Shown in pieces: positions 6,919 to 13,570 of a DNA stretch of 22,031 nucleotides. The notes beneath the pieces are model-generated. The model had not been told where the DNA came from. It saw only the letters and a program-made list of their open reading frames with translations, and made no database searches. Made by a program: the position numbers and the translations under genes. Location of the stretch: contig JAQGMD010000086.1 in assembly GCA_028292565.1 (NCBI GenBank), forward strand, positions 1 through 22,031, written 5' to 3'. Source of the DNA: Burkholderia sp. GTDB lineage: Bacteria > Pseudomonadota > Gammaproteobacteria > Burkholderiales > Burkholderiaceae. Every line of letters begins with the position of its first letter. The stretch's first letter is position 1.

Positions 6919-7884
6919 TCACCTGATCTTCAGTGCAACCTTGCCGGGTATCTGTCCGGTCAGGACCCGGTCCAGCGCGTGGGGCGCCTGATCGAATGGC
7001 AGGATGTTGACCGCTTCAATTTCCACTCGCAAAATGCCGCCGTCGATCAGGTCGGAGATCAGGTTGAGCCGCGCGCCGTCGCCGCGCGCTATGTGGCCGC
7101 TATCGACGCGCACGTCGGGACGCCGCGCGGTAATCACCCCGGGCAGGTCCACCATGTGTCCGCCGCCGGCCATGGCCCAGATCAATTCATTGGCGGCCTC
7201 GTCGTCGACCAGGTTCAGGGCCTTGTTCGCGCCTTTCGGATACTCGGTGTGTATCCCCTTCAGCAAGTCGCGCTGGATGCGGTCCATCACCGTATCGGCG
7301 CCGAGCGCCACCACGAATTCGACGTTGTAACGATTGGTGATGGCGATGACGCGCGCCTCCATGTGTTGCGCGAGTTGTACCGCAAGATGGCCCATGCCGG
7401 TGTGTGCGCCGGTAATCAGCACCACTTCATCCTTGCGCACGTCGAGTACGTCCACCATGATTTCATGGACGGTCATGGCCGCTGCCGGCACCGCTCCCGC
7501 CCGTGTCAGGTCGAGGACCGGAGGCGGAGGTGCGGCATATGTCTCGGGTACCAGCATATACTCGGCCCATGACCCGTTGTCATAGAGCGGATAGTTGTAC
7601 GCCCAGGCTGGATCGTCTTCATTGAACACGGTGACGTCCTTGCCGACGGAGGTGACGGTGCCGGCGCCGGCCAGACCGAGGACCAGCGGAAACGGCCGCT
7701 CCATTTTCCATTCGCCCTTGCGCACCCGTTCGTCCCATTCGCCGACTTCGGCGCCGTGCATGCGGATCAGCACGTCGCCGGGACCCGGTCGCGGGAGGGG
7801 AAGTTCGATGATTTGTGGTGCCTGGCCGTAATCGCCGATCGCCCAGGCGCGCATCTTGACATTGGAGGGGCCGGTAGTTGTCAT
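6919..7884 (-). CDS. Zinc-free MDR reductase-like, paralogue 2 with altered cofactor loop
   Basis: The 321-residue protein is clearly homologous to its two neighbours over its whole length (MRAWAIGDYG near the start, PFPLVLGLAGAG at 64-75, ending GKVALKIR). The nucleotide-binding glycine loop differs: positions 159-165 read G-A-H-T-G-M-G, where both neighbours have A-A-A-G-G-V-G. The following helix HLAVQLAQ is kept. The dinucleotide could still be bound through the remaining glycines, but affinity or cofactor choice may have shifted. Zinc ligands are absent. The ribosome-binding site before ATG 7884 is weak (GAAAGAA), unlike the neighbours. It lies 36 bp after paralogue 3. Function is most likely reduction of quinones or enones, with lower certainty than for its sisters. 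Confidence 0.87.
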   Translation of the reverse strand: MTTTGPSNVKMRAWAIGDYGQAPQIIELPLPRPGPGDVLIRMHGAEVGEWDERVRKGEWKMERPFPLVLGLAGAGTVTSVGKDVTVFNEDDPAWAYNYPLYDNGSWAEYMLVPETYAAPPPPVLDLTRAGAVPAAAMTVHEIMVDVLDVRKDEVVLITGAHTGMGHLAVQLAQHMEARVIAITNRYNVEFVVALGADTVMDRIQRDLLKGIHTEYPKGANKALNLVDDEAANELIWAMAGGGHMVDLPGVITARRPDVRVDSGHIARGDGARLNLISDLIDGGILRVEIEAVNILPFDQAPHALDRVLTGQIPGKVALKIR

Positions 7885-7920
7885 GGCTGGATTCTTTCAA
7901 AGGAAAAGGAGGTAGGCGGG

Positions 7921-8892
7921 CTAAATGATCCCGAGCGCAACCTTGCCGCGCACGTGTTTGCCGAGTACCTCGTTCAGCGCGTCGGGCGCCCGGTCGAACG
8001 GAACAATGTCATGAATCTCCACGCGTATCGGCAGGTCGTCGATCATCCGTGAAAGCAACCTGAGCCGCGCGCCGTCGCCGTGCACCATGAAGTCGGAATC
8101 GACTTCGACACCGGGCCGCTTTACCGATATGGCGCGTGGCAGGTCAACGATGTGGCCGCCGATCCGCATCGCGTCCACGAGCTCGTTCGCGTGCTCGCCC
8201 GACACGCCGTTCAGGGCCTTGTCGACACCGCCCGGATACTTCGCGCGGATCGCATTGACCACGTCTTCCGTCGTATAGTCGATCACCGTTTCGGCACCCA
8301 GGGCACGGACGAAATCATGATTGCGCAAACTGGCGGTGCCAATTACACGGGCGCCGAGGTATCTCGCAATTTGTACCGCCAGGTGGCCGACACCGCCTGC
8401 GGCCGCAGTAATCAGTACGACGTCGTTGCGCTGCACCTGTAGCAGGTCGACCAGCGTCTCATGTGCGGTCAGGGCCGCGATCGGCAGCGCGCCGGCGCGT
8501 TTCAGGTCGAGTCCGGCCGGCGGAGCGGCGACGAAGGGCAGCGGCACCAGCATGTACTCGGCCCAGGCGCCGTTTTCGTAGAGCGGATAGTTGCAGGCAT
8601 AGACGGAATCGCCCTCGGCGTAGCCCCTGACATCGACGCCGACGGCGACCACGATGCCGGAACCCGCCAGCCCCAGCGCCAGTGGAAACGCGCCTTCAAC
8701 CTGCCACTTGCCAAGCCGCACCAGCTCATCCCAGTCGCCCACCTCGGCGCCCTGCATTGCGATCAGTACATCGCTTGGTCCGGGGGTGGGGATCGGAAGG
8801 TCCATCAATTCCATCGGCTGCCCGTAGCCGTTGATGCCCCAGGCGCGCATGGTCGCCTTGGGGGTTGGCGGATTACTCGTCTGGCTGGTCAT
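7921..8892 (-). CDS. Zinc-free MDR reductase / quinone oxidoreductase-like, paralogue 3
   Basis: The 323-residue MDR protein is the first of the tandem trio in transcription order. MRAWGINGYGQP follows a 14-residue polar leader. The domain marks are FPLALGLAGSG near 69-79, the Rossmann loop A-A-A-G-G-V-G at 163-169 and GAETVIDYTTEDVV. It ends HVRGKVALGII. No zinc-binding cysteines are present, which places it with the quinone-oxidoreductase-like group rather than alcohol dehydrogenases. GGAG lies eight bases before ATG 8892, and the gene starts 29 bp after the stop of the LLM gene. Paralogues 1 and 3 look closer to each other in the cofactor loop (AAAGGVGHLAVQIA in both) than either is to paralogue 2. 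Confidence 0.9.
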   Translation of the reverse strand: MTSQTSNPPTPKATMRAWGINGYGQPMELMDLPIPTPGPSDVLIAMQGAEVGDWDELVRLGKWQVEGAFPLALGLAGSGIVVAVGVDVRGYAEGDSVYACNYPLYENGAWAEYMLVPLPFVAAPPAGLDLKRAGALPIAALTAHETLVDLLQVQRNDVVLITAAAGGVGHLAVQIARYLGARVIGTASLRNHDFVRALGAETVIDYTTEDVVNAIRAKYPGGVDKALNGVSGEHANELVDAMRIGGHIVDLPRAISVKRPGVEVDSDFMVHGDGARLRLLSRMIDDLPIRVEIHDIVPFDRAPDALNEVLGKHVRGKVALGII

Positions 8893-8921
8893 CGATGTGC
8901 TCCATGCGTGCCTATGCGCGT

Positions 8922-9923
8922 CTATGGCGTTGCGTTTTGTGAACTGGCTTCCAGTTGCGGCAGGATTTCCTCGCCGATCTCTTCCAGCACCTCCGCGGCA
9001 TCGCGCTTGCCGTACTTCAGATTGAGGATCACGTGATTCACGCCGATCACGCGCAGCGTATCGAGGATGCGGAAGATGATGTGCCGGCCGCCACGAAAAC
9101 CGAGATGGATAGCCACCGGCGGGGCGTCGGGATCGTCGGCGAGATCGACGTAGAACGACTGGACGAACGGCTTGAATGCGCCCGGCGTCGCCGTTTCCAC
9201 TGCCGCACGCCAGTGCCTGACGACCTCGGCCTGCCGTTCGATGCCACGCGGATAAGTGATCCAGCCATCGGCATGTTCGGCGATCCAGTCAAGGCGCTGG
9301 CCGCTGTGTCCTGTGACCAGCATCGGTATCCTGCCTGTCGGTTTCGGTATCAGGTCGGCGCTGCCATACATCGTTCCGTAGGGCGACTCCAGCTGGGGAA
9401 ATTCGTTATAGAGCACGATGCGGATGACGCGCAGGCTTTCGCGGAAGAGGGCTGAGCGCTGCTCGAAGTCAACGCCGAACGCAGGAAACTCCACCGGCCG
9501 GTCACCGGACGCAATGCCGAGCACGAGCCGTGCGCCCGTAAGCTGATCGATCGATGCCATCGCCTTGGCGGTATGCAGCGGATGGCGCAGGGTGATGACC
9601 AGTGACCCGGTGGCAAGCGCAATCTCTCGTGTCTGCGCGCCTATCCAACCCATGTACACCCACGGGTCGTAGACCTGGCCGACGTCGCCGAAGGTGGGAT
9701 CGCGCAGCGGCACATCGCGAAACCAGAGTGCCGCGAAACCGAGTTCTTCAGCCCGCTGCGCCAGGTGTTCCTGATTGCGCATAGTCGGCTGATCGCCTTC
9801 GAATGCTTCGATCGGAAAGAACACCCCGATCGTCAGCCGGCCCGGCGCGAACATGCGCTTAAAGCCCTGCGCCTGCTCGGGTCGGGCGGTCTTGTGCGAC
9901 ATCAGCATGCTTGCCATCGGCAT
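8922..9923 (-). CDS. LLM-class flavin-dependent oxidoreductase (bacterial luciferase-like)
   Basis: The 333-residue protein is a luciferase-like monooxygenase. Markers in order: L-T-I-G-V-F-F-P-I-E near residue 30, RAEELGFAALWFRDVPL, DPWVYMGWIGAQTREIALATG, then VITLRHPLHTAKAMASIDQLTGARLVLGIASGD, the usual flavin-binding core, and GHSGQRLDWIAEHADGWITYPR. Family members use reduced FMN or F420 to oxidise or reduce small organic compounds. The pattern recalls the subgroup annotated as luciferase-type oxidoreductase of the BA3436 type; I am moderately sure of that assignment. It heads the minus-strand operon. Four in-frame ATGs occur in the first eight codons, and only a weak GAGAG precedes 9923, so the exact start is uncertain by a few residues. 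Confidence 0.88.
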   Translation of the reverse strand: MPMASMLMSHKTARPEQAQGFKRMFAPGRLTIGVFFPIEAFEGDQPTMRNQEHLAQRAEELGFAALWFRDVPLRDPTFGDVGQVYDPWVYMGWIGAQTREIALATGSLVITLRHPLHTAKAMASIDQLTGARLVLGIASGDRPVEFPAFGVDFEQRSALFRESLRVIRIVLYNEFPQLESPYGTMYGSADLIPKPTGRIPMLVTGHSGQRLDWIAEHADGWITYPRGIERQAEVVRHWRAAVETATPGAFKPFVQSFYVDLADDPDAPPVAIHLGFRGGRHIIFRILDTLRVIGVNHVILNLKYGKRDAAEVLEEIGEEILPQLEASSQNATP

Positions 9924-10062
9924 AGTCTCTCAGGCTGGGTCCAAAGCGGGAAACTTCGGAAACGAGGTAGATGACTTGGGCGCCGATGCCGTAATTTCAA
10001 GCCAAGATTCGAACAAGCTTTATATCGGATGACTGCTCACCGCCTGATCAACCGAATGATGC

Positions 10063-10635
10063 CTATTTGCGAGGGGCATACTTGAATTCAGGCAGTGCTT
10101 TCAAGGCGTCTTTTGTCGCCCCTGGCAGCACCAACTGGTTGCCTTGCAACTTGATCTGCTGGAATGGTATCGCCACGCGACGTTCGCCGAGTCCGAGGAA
10201 TCCGCCCACGCCGATGATCGCGAAGGAAGCGGCTTTGTCGGGCGTGATGATGATGTCCTCGATCTCGCCGATTTTTTCTTTCGCATCATTCTGGACGTTC
10301 TTGCCGAGCAGGTCTTTTTTCGCGCTCCATCCGAGGATGATGGCCTCCATCTCGACCACCGTCACGCCGAGGACGCTCCTGCCCGCTACGGGGCCGGATG
10401 CGCCCGATGTACCGGCGGCAGGCGCACCTGAAGTATCCGGCCCGGTTGTACCGGCAGCCGGAGCGCCTGATGAGCCGGCCGTACCTGATGAGCCGGATGC
10501 GCCCGGCTGAGCGGTGCCCGATGCGGCCGGTTGCCCCATAGGAGCCTGCTGAGGCTGCTGCGTCTGTTGAGCCGACGCCACGGTGGAAAACAGATACAAA
10601 ACAGCTGTCGTTGCTATGACGATATTCCGCTTCAT
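10063..10635 (-). CDS. Exported PRC-barrel domain protein with Pro/Ala/Gly/Ser-rich linker
   Basis: The 190-residue protein starts MKRNIVIATTAVLYLFSTVASAQ, a Sec signal peptide with cleavage expected at ASA. A low-complexity linker rich in Q, P, A, G, S and T follows (about residues 24-88), containing two SGAPAAGT units. The C-terminal part, about 90-185, has the PRC-barrel pattern: LLGKNVQNDAKEKIGEIEDI, AIIGVGGFLGLGERRVAIPF and the final LPEFKYAPRK. PRC barrels are small beta barrels found in RimM, reaction centres and many exported stress proteins; the role of the last group is unknown. ATG 10635 is selected because AAGGAG lies six bases upstream; an ATG six codons earlier lacks one. The gene is divergent from the HdeD-like gene across a 543-bp gap. 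Confidence 0.88.
   Translation of the reverse strand: MKRNIVIATTAVLYLFSTVASAQQTQQPQQAPMGQPAASGTAQPGASGSSGTAGSSGAPAAGTTGPDTSGAPAAGTSGASGPVAGRSVLGVTVVEMEAIILGWSAKKDLLGKNVQNDAKEKIGEIEDIIITPDKAASFAIIGVGGFLGLGERRVAIPFQQIKLQGNQLVLPGATKDALKALPEFKYAPRK
10466..10496. repeat. 13-bp direct repeat inside the PRC-barrel linker
   Basis: CCTGATGAGCCGG occurs at 10466-10478 and again at 10484-10496, an 18-bp period that preserves the reading frame. It encodes part of the low-complexity Gly/Ser/Thr linker and shows how that linker can lengthen or shrink by slippage or recombination. Confidence 0.7.
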
Positions 10636-11178
10636 GATGATCTCCTTAGCCATTCGCTTGCAACTTCAACAGAGCAAAAGCGCTCTACGGCATCTCGAGG
10701 GTTACGGGAAAGCGGATGACAGGATGCCCTGGGCCCGCTGCAGCAATTCGTATGCCGCGTGCGTTTGCGTATCGGCTTGCAGGAGCGACGTGGCAGACTG
10801 CGCAAGAGCGAAACTTAAACGGGGAGGATGGCGCGCCGCCGTAAGATTTACCGTTGCGGCGTAAGTTTTACCACGCAGGTGCGCGCCGTTCGGTTCCGTG
10901 CGCTATCACCAGCAAGCAAACGGGAGGAGCGGACGCGGTGGCCGCACATTGTTAACGCTGGCATGCAGATTGCGCGGAATGATACGTTGCATTCAATCCG
11001 AAGTTTGACGATGCGAGGCGTGCCGGAAATTGTGCCGGCAGGCTCCTGGCAGATCTATCCCGCAATCAGTTGCCGCGACCTTGCGGCAACGACCAACCGC
11101 CGCACGGCCCGTCCCCCTTTCATTATCCATGCGAAAACCTTTCAACCCTACGGTTACTTCGTAAAGGAGCCTGCTGAA
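10636..11178. other. Long intergenic region between divergent PRC-barrel and HdeD-like genes
   Basis: The 543 bp contain no gene I can support. A plus-strand frame is open through part of it into the HdeD-like gene, but the added residues look like random translation and the HdeD start has its own strong RBS. What can be seen is a pair of GTAA-N3-TTAC dyads (10841-10872) and an 8-bp hairpin, GTTGCCGC (11069-11076) pairing with GCGGCAAC (11083-11090). The region presumably holds the promoters of both flanking genes. No convincing -35/-10 pair could be picked by eye. Confidence 0.6.
10841..10872. promoter_or_regulatory. Tandem GTAA-N3-TTAC dyads, candidate operator
   Basis: GTAAGATTTACC at 10841-10852 and GTAAGTTTTACC at 10861-10872 differ at one base of twelve. 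Each contains the imperfect palindrome GTAA-N3-TTAC, and their starts are exactly 20 bp apart, about two helical turns, so two protein dimers would sit on the same face of the DNA. They lie in the shared regulatory region of the stress genes, about 205 bp upstream of the PRC-barrel start and 310 bp upstream of the HdeD-like start. The binding protein is unknown; a two-component response regulator is a guess. Confidence 0.5.
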
Positions 11179-11778
11179 ATGAACGAATCACTTTTACGAT
11201 CCTGGTGGATACTCGCGTTGAGAGGCGTGATCGGCATTCTGTTCGGCGTGCTTGCATTGCTCTGGCCGGGCCTGACCCTGCTGGCGCTGGTTTCCCTGTT
11301 TGCCGCTTACGCATTGTTGACGGGCGCGATATCGATTTTCGGCGCGATAAGAAATCGTAACAGGGATGACGAATGGTGGCTGTTGCTGCTGATGGGACTG
11401 GTCGGCGTTGGCGCCGGCGTGCTTGCGCTCATCCATCCCAGCCTGACCACGCTCGTCCTCGTCCTGGTGATCGCCGCCAATGCGCTGGTCACCGGCGTGC
11501 TCGACATCGCAGCCGCCATCCGGTTGCGCAAGGCCATGCATGGCGAATGGCTGCTGATCCTGAATGGCGTCGCTTCCATCATCTTCGGCGTTCTCGCCTT
11601 CCTGTTTCCTACCGCCGGGGCGCTCGCGCTGGTATGGATGATCAGCCTGTACGCCATCGTAACGGGAGTGCTATTGCTTGCTGTTTCGTTCCGCCTGCGG
11701 GCAAGGGCGCACACCGAGGTGCCCGAGCGGCGCACCATGCGCGACAGGCGTGTCACGACCGTGCATGCCCATCCCTGA
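11179..11778 (+). CDS. HdeD-like (DUF308) acid-resistance family membrane protein
   Basis: The 199-residue protein is almost wholly hydrophobic, with six predicted membrane helices arranged as three helical hairpins: SWWILALRGVIGILFGVLAL, LTLLALVSLFAAYALLTGAI, WWLLLLMGLVGVGAGVLAL, TLVLVLVIAANALVTGVLDI, EWLLILNGVASIIFGVLAFL and ALALVWMISLYAIVTGVLLL. The repeated pattern of R/NG-V-x-x-I-x-F-G-x-L-A and ALVTG is typical of HdeD/DUF308 proteins. In E. coli HdeD protects against acid at high cell density; the mechanism is not known. The charged tail after residue 175 is cytoplasmic or disordered. ATG 11179 is chosen for AAAGGAG at 11163-11169. DUF5335 follows 35 bp downstream, suggesting one transcript with the BON gene. 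Confidence 0.92.
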   Translation: MNESLLRSWWILALRGVIGILFGVLALLWPGLTLLALVSLFAAYALLTGAISIFGAIRNRNRDDEWWLLLLMGLVGVGAGVLALIHPSLTTLVLVLVIAANALVTGVLDIAAAIRLRKAMHGEWLLILNGVASIIFGVLAFLFPTAGALALVWMISLYAIVTGVLLLAVSFRLRARAHTEVPERRTMRDRRVTTVHAHP

Positions 11779-11813
11779 GCGAAAATTTTCACACCTCTAC
11801 CGGAGAATAAGTC

Positions 11814-12155
11814 ATGGCCATTACCAAGCTGGACAAACAGACGTGGCATCCCTACTTCGATCATGTATCGAAAATACTCGACGGCAAACGCGTCGAAGTC
11901 GAAGTCGCTTCGTTGAAACTCGGCGACCAGGTCGAGGCGGAGTGGCTGCCCTTGATAGGCATCGTCTACGACCAGAAGGGCGACCTGATCGAAGTCGCGC
12001 TGGAGGGCCTCGATCACATGATCCGCCACCCGAAAGAGGTGTTTGTGGACCAGGAGGCAGTGCTGCTGACGAGCATGGAGGTGATCGATGCGGATGATAC
12101 GCATCAGATTATCAGGCTGCGCGATCCGCTGATGTTGCCGCAACCGCCGGCATAG
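11814..12155 (+). CDS. DUF5335 family protein
   Basis: The small 113-residue soluble protein matches DUF5335 by pattern: a start of the type KLDKQTWHPYFDHVSK, a central VEVEVASLKLGDQVEAEWLPLIGIVYD, and L-D-H-M-I-R-H-P-K-E-V-F-V-D. The domain occurs in many proteobacterial stress clusters and has no known biochemical function. There is no signal peptide and no membrane segment. The start has CGGAGAA at 11800-11806. Its position between HdeD-like and BON genes, read in the same direction with short gaps (35 and 89 bp), suggests a shared stress regulon. Confidence 0.85.
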   Translation: MAITKLDKQTWHPYFDHVSKILDGKRVEVEVASLKLGDQVEAEWLPLIGIVYDQKGDLIEVALEGLDHMIRHPKEVFVDQEAVLLTSMEVIDADDTHQIIRLRDPLMLPQPPA

Positions 12156-12244
12156 GAGCATGGCATGGATGGACGTTCCGGCAGAGCCTGGACGGCGCGC
12201 CGGTTTTGAGAAGTGCGGAAGCAAGAACATACCGAGGTACCAGA

Positions 12245-12898
12245 ATGAAAACTGACGACGAGATCAAGAAGGATGTCGAGGAAGAACTTCGTTGGGATCC
12301 CGACATCGAAGCGGATTACATCGCCGTGGCGGTAAAGGACGGCGTGGTGGCCCTGACGGGATTCGTGCCGAGCTACGCCCAGAAATTCCAGGCCGAGATG
12401 GACGCGAAGCGGGTTGCCGGCGTCGTCGCGGTGGCCAACGACATCGAGGTGCGGGTGCCTGCCCTCGACCAGAGGCCTGATCCTGAAATCGCACGCGACG
12501 CGGTGCAGGCGTTAAAGAACCAGTTGCCGTACTCGTCCCAGAATATCAAGGTGGTCGTACACGACGGCTGGGTCACGCTGGAAGGCGAGGTCGAGTGGAA
12601 CTACCAGCGGGAGAGGGCGGAAGACGCGGTACGCTGGGTAAAGGGCGTCAAGGGCGCGGTCAACTCGATCCAGGTAAAGCCGAAGGTGACGCCGACCGAT
12701 ATCAAGAAGAAAATCGAAGAGGCGTTCAAGCGTCACGCGGAAATCGATGCCAACCAGATCCAGGTTGAAACCCGTGACGGAGAGGTCATCCTCAAGGGCA
12801 CGGTCCACTCATGGTTCGAACGCGAGGAAGCCGAACGCGCCGCATGGGCGGCGCCGGGAGTGAAGAAAGTCGAGGATCACATCACCATCCGGCCGTGA
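12245..12898 (+). CDS. Triple BON-domain protein
   Basis: The 217-residue protein consists of three consecutive BON domains, about residues 3-70, 78-147 and 149-216. Each has the pattern of a helix, then a V-x-V-x-D-G-x-V-x-L-x-G strand pair (VAVKDGVVALTG, VVVHDGWVTLEG, VETRDGEVILKG), then a helix with A-E-x-A and a V-x-x-V-x-N/D-x-I strand. BON domains bind phospholipid or peptidoglycan-associated partners in exported proteins such as OsmY. This copy has no signal peptide at the chosen start, so it may be cytoplasmic, as in related BON proteins of Burkholderiales stress clusters. ATG 12245 is preceded by GAGG at 12234-12237; an earlier in-frame start at 12206 has no RBS. Confidence 0.92.
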   Translation: MKTDDEIKKDVEEELRWDPDIEADYIAVAVKDGVVALTGFVPSYAQKFQAEMDAKRVAGVVAVANDIEVRVPALDQRPDPEIARDAVQALKNQLPYSSQNIKVVVHDGWVTLEGEVEWNYQRERAEDAVRWVKGVKGAVNSIQVKPKVTPTDIKKKIEEAFKRHAEIDANQIQVETRDGEVILKGTVHSWFEREEAERAAWAAPGVKKVEDHITIRP

Positions 12899-12906
12899 TC
12901 GCTTGT

Positions 12907-12930
12907 AGGCCGGGCACCCCCGTGCCGACG
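12907..12930. terminator. TAGGCCGGG hairpin at convergent junction (copy 2)
   Basis: GGCAC (12913-12917) and GTGCC (12922-12926) form a short stem around CCCC, inside TAGGCCGGGCACCCCCGTGC. It sits in the 56-bp gap between the convergent BON and Usp genes. It resembles the TAGGTTGGG-type palindromes at the other three convergent junctions in its opening (TAGG-Y-Y-GGG), but the stem is only five pairs, so membership in the family is tentative. Confidence 0.45.
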
Positions 12931-12954
12931 CGGTTTCACGACCGGAACATCCCG

Positions 12955-13395
12955 TCAGCGAAACACGAGAACTGGAATGGTGGAATGCGCCAGCACTTTC
13001 TGGGTTTCACTGCCGAGGAACAATTTGGTCAAGCCCCTTCGCCCATGCGAGGCCATGAAGATGACATCGCACTTGTAGTCTTCAGCGGCCCGAATGATTT
13101 CCTCGTAGGGACTGAAGGAGAGCACGGCAAGCGCCTCGCACGGCACATTGGCGGCGCTTGCCGCGGCCGCCACCTTCTGTACCCGGTGCTGCGCGACCTG
13201 CATCGCCTTTTCTTCGTACGCTTCGAGGTCGCCGGGAATCGCGCCGCCTTCCGACAGCGCAACAAAAGGCGCAGGCTCGGCGACGGATATCGTAACGATC
13301 TTTCCCTGAAGTTGTTTTGCCAACTCGATGGCGGCATCGACGGCTTTCTCCGACAACGGCGATCCGTCGGTCGGCGCCAGGATGGTGTGGAACAT
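12955..13395 (-). CDS. Universal stress protein (UspA family)
   Basis: The 146-residue protein is a single Usp domain. It starts FHTILAPTDGSPLSEKAVDAAI, the canonical first strand with the Asp-Gly-Ser of the nucleotide site, and ends D-V-I-F-M-A-S-H-G-R-R-G-L-T-K-L-F-L-G-S-E-T-Q-K-V-L, followed by PVLVFR. The G-R-R-G ... G-S-E-T loop is of the ATP-binding class. Usp proteins are cytoplasmic dimers induced by starvation, oxidative or anaerobic stress. A GAGAGGG ribosome-binding site lies before ATG 13395 and overlaps one arm of a small hairpin (13405-13420). The gene converges on the BON gene and is divergent from the TrxR-like gene. Confidence 0.93.
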   Translation of the reverse strand: MFHTILAPTDGSPLSEKAVDAAIELAKQLQGKIVTISVAEPAPFVALSEGGAIPGDLEAYEEKAMQVAQHRVQKVAAAASAANVPCEALAVLSFSPYEEIIRAAEDYKCDVIFMASHGRRGLTKLFLGSETQKVLAHSTIPVLVFR

Positions 13396-13404
13396 GATGC
13401 CCTC

Positions 13405-13420
13405 TCACTCTGCGGAGTGA
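13405..13420. promoter_or_regulatory. Small inverted repeat in the usp leader
   Basis: TCACTC (13405-13410) and GAGTGA (13415-13420) pair over six bases around TGCG, ten bases before the usp start codon on the minus strand. The start-proximal arm touches the ribosome-binding site GAGAGGG, so the hairpin could limit access to it, or it could be a dyad operator. Six bases is short enough to be chance. Confidence 0.3.
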
Positions 13421-13570
13421 AACAGATACCCGCATCATGCTGGTCCGATGAAGCCCGGCTTTGAGCCATCTCAAGTTCGCATAATCCCGTAGTGCCCGGA
13501 ACTTGCCTCCGTGCGTCGGATCGAAATTCGACGTATGGCAAAGCGGCGATCGCGACCCGGGAAAATGAAA

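Noticed and set aside
4703..9923. Secondary-metabolite gene cluster
   Set aside because: The LLM, MDR and OYE genes could be tailoring enzymes, but no polyketide, peptide or terpene core enzyme is in the window.
10828..11178. N-terminal extension of the HdeD-like protein
   Set aside because: The added residues resemble no domain, contain the operator-like repeats, and the internal ATG 11179 has a strong AAAGGAG.
11307..12230. Minus-strand frame of 307 codons opposite HdeD-like and DUF5335
   Set aside because: It opposes two genes with good starts and family patterns; its translation is low-complexity Ser/Thr/Pro/Arg typical of shadow frames.
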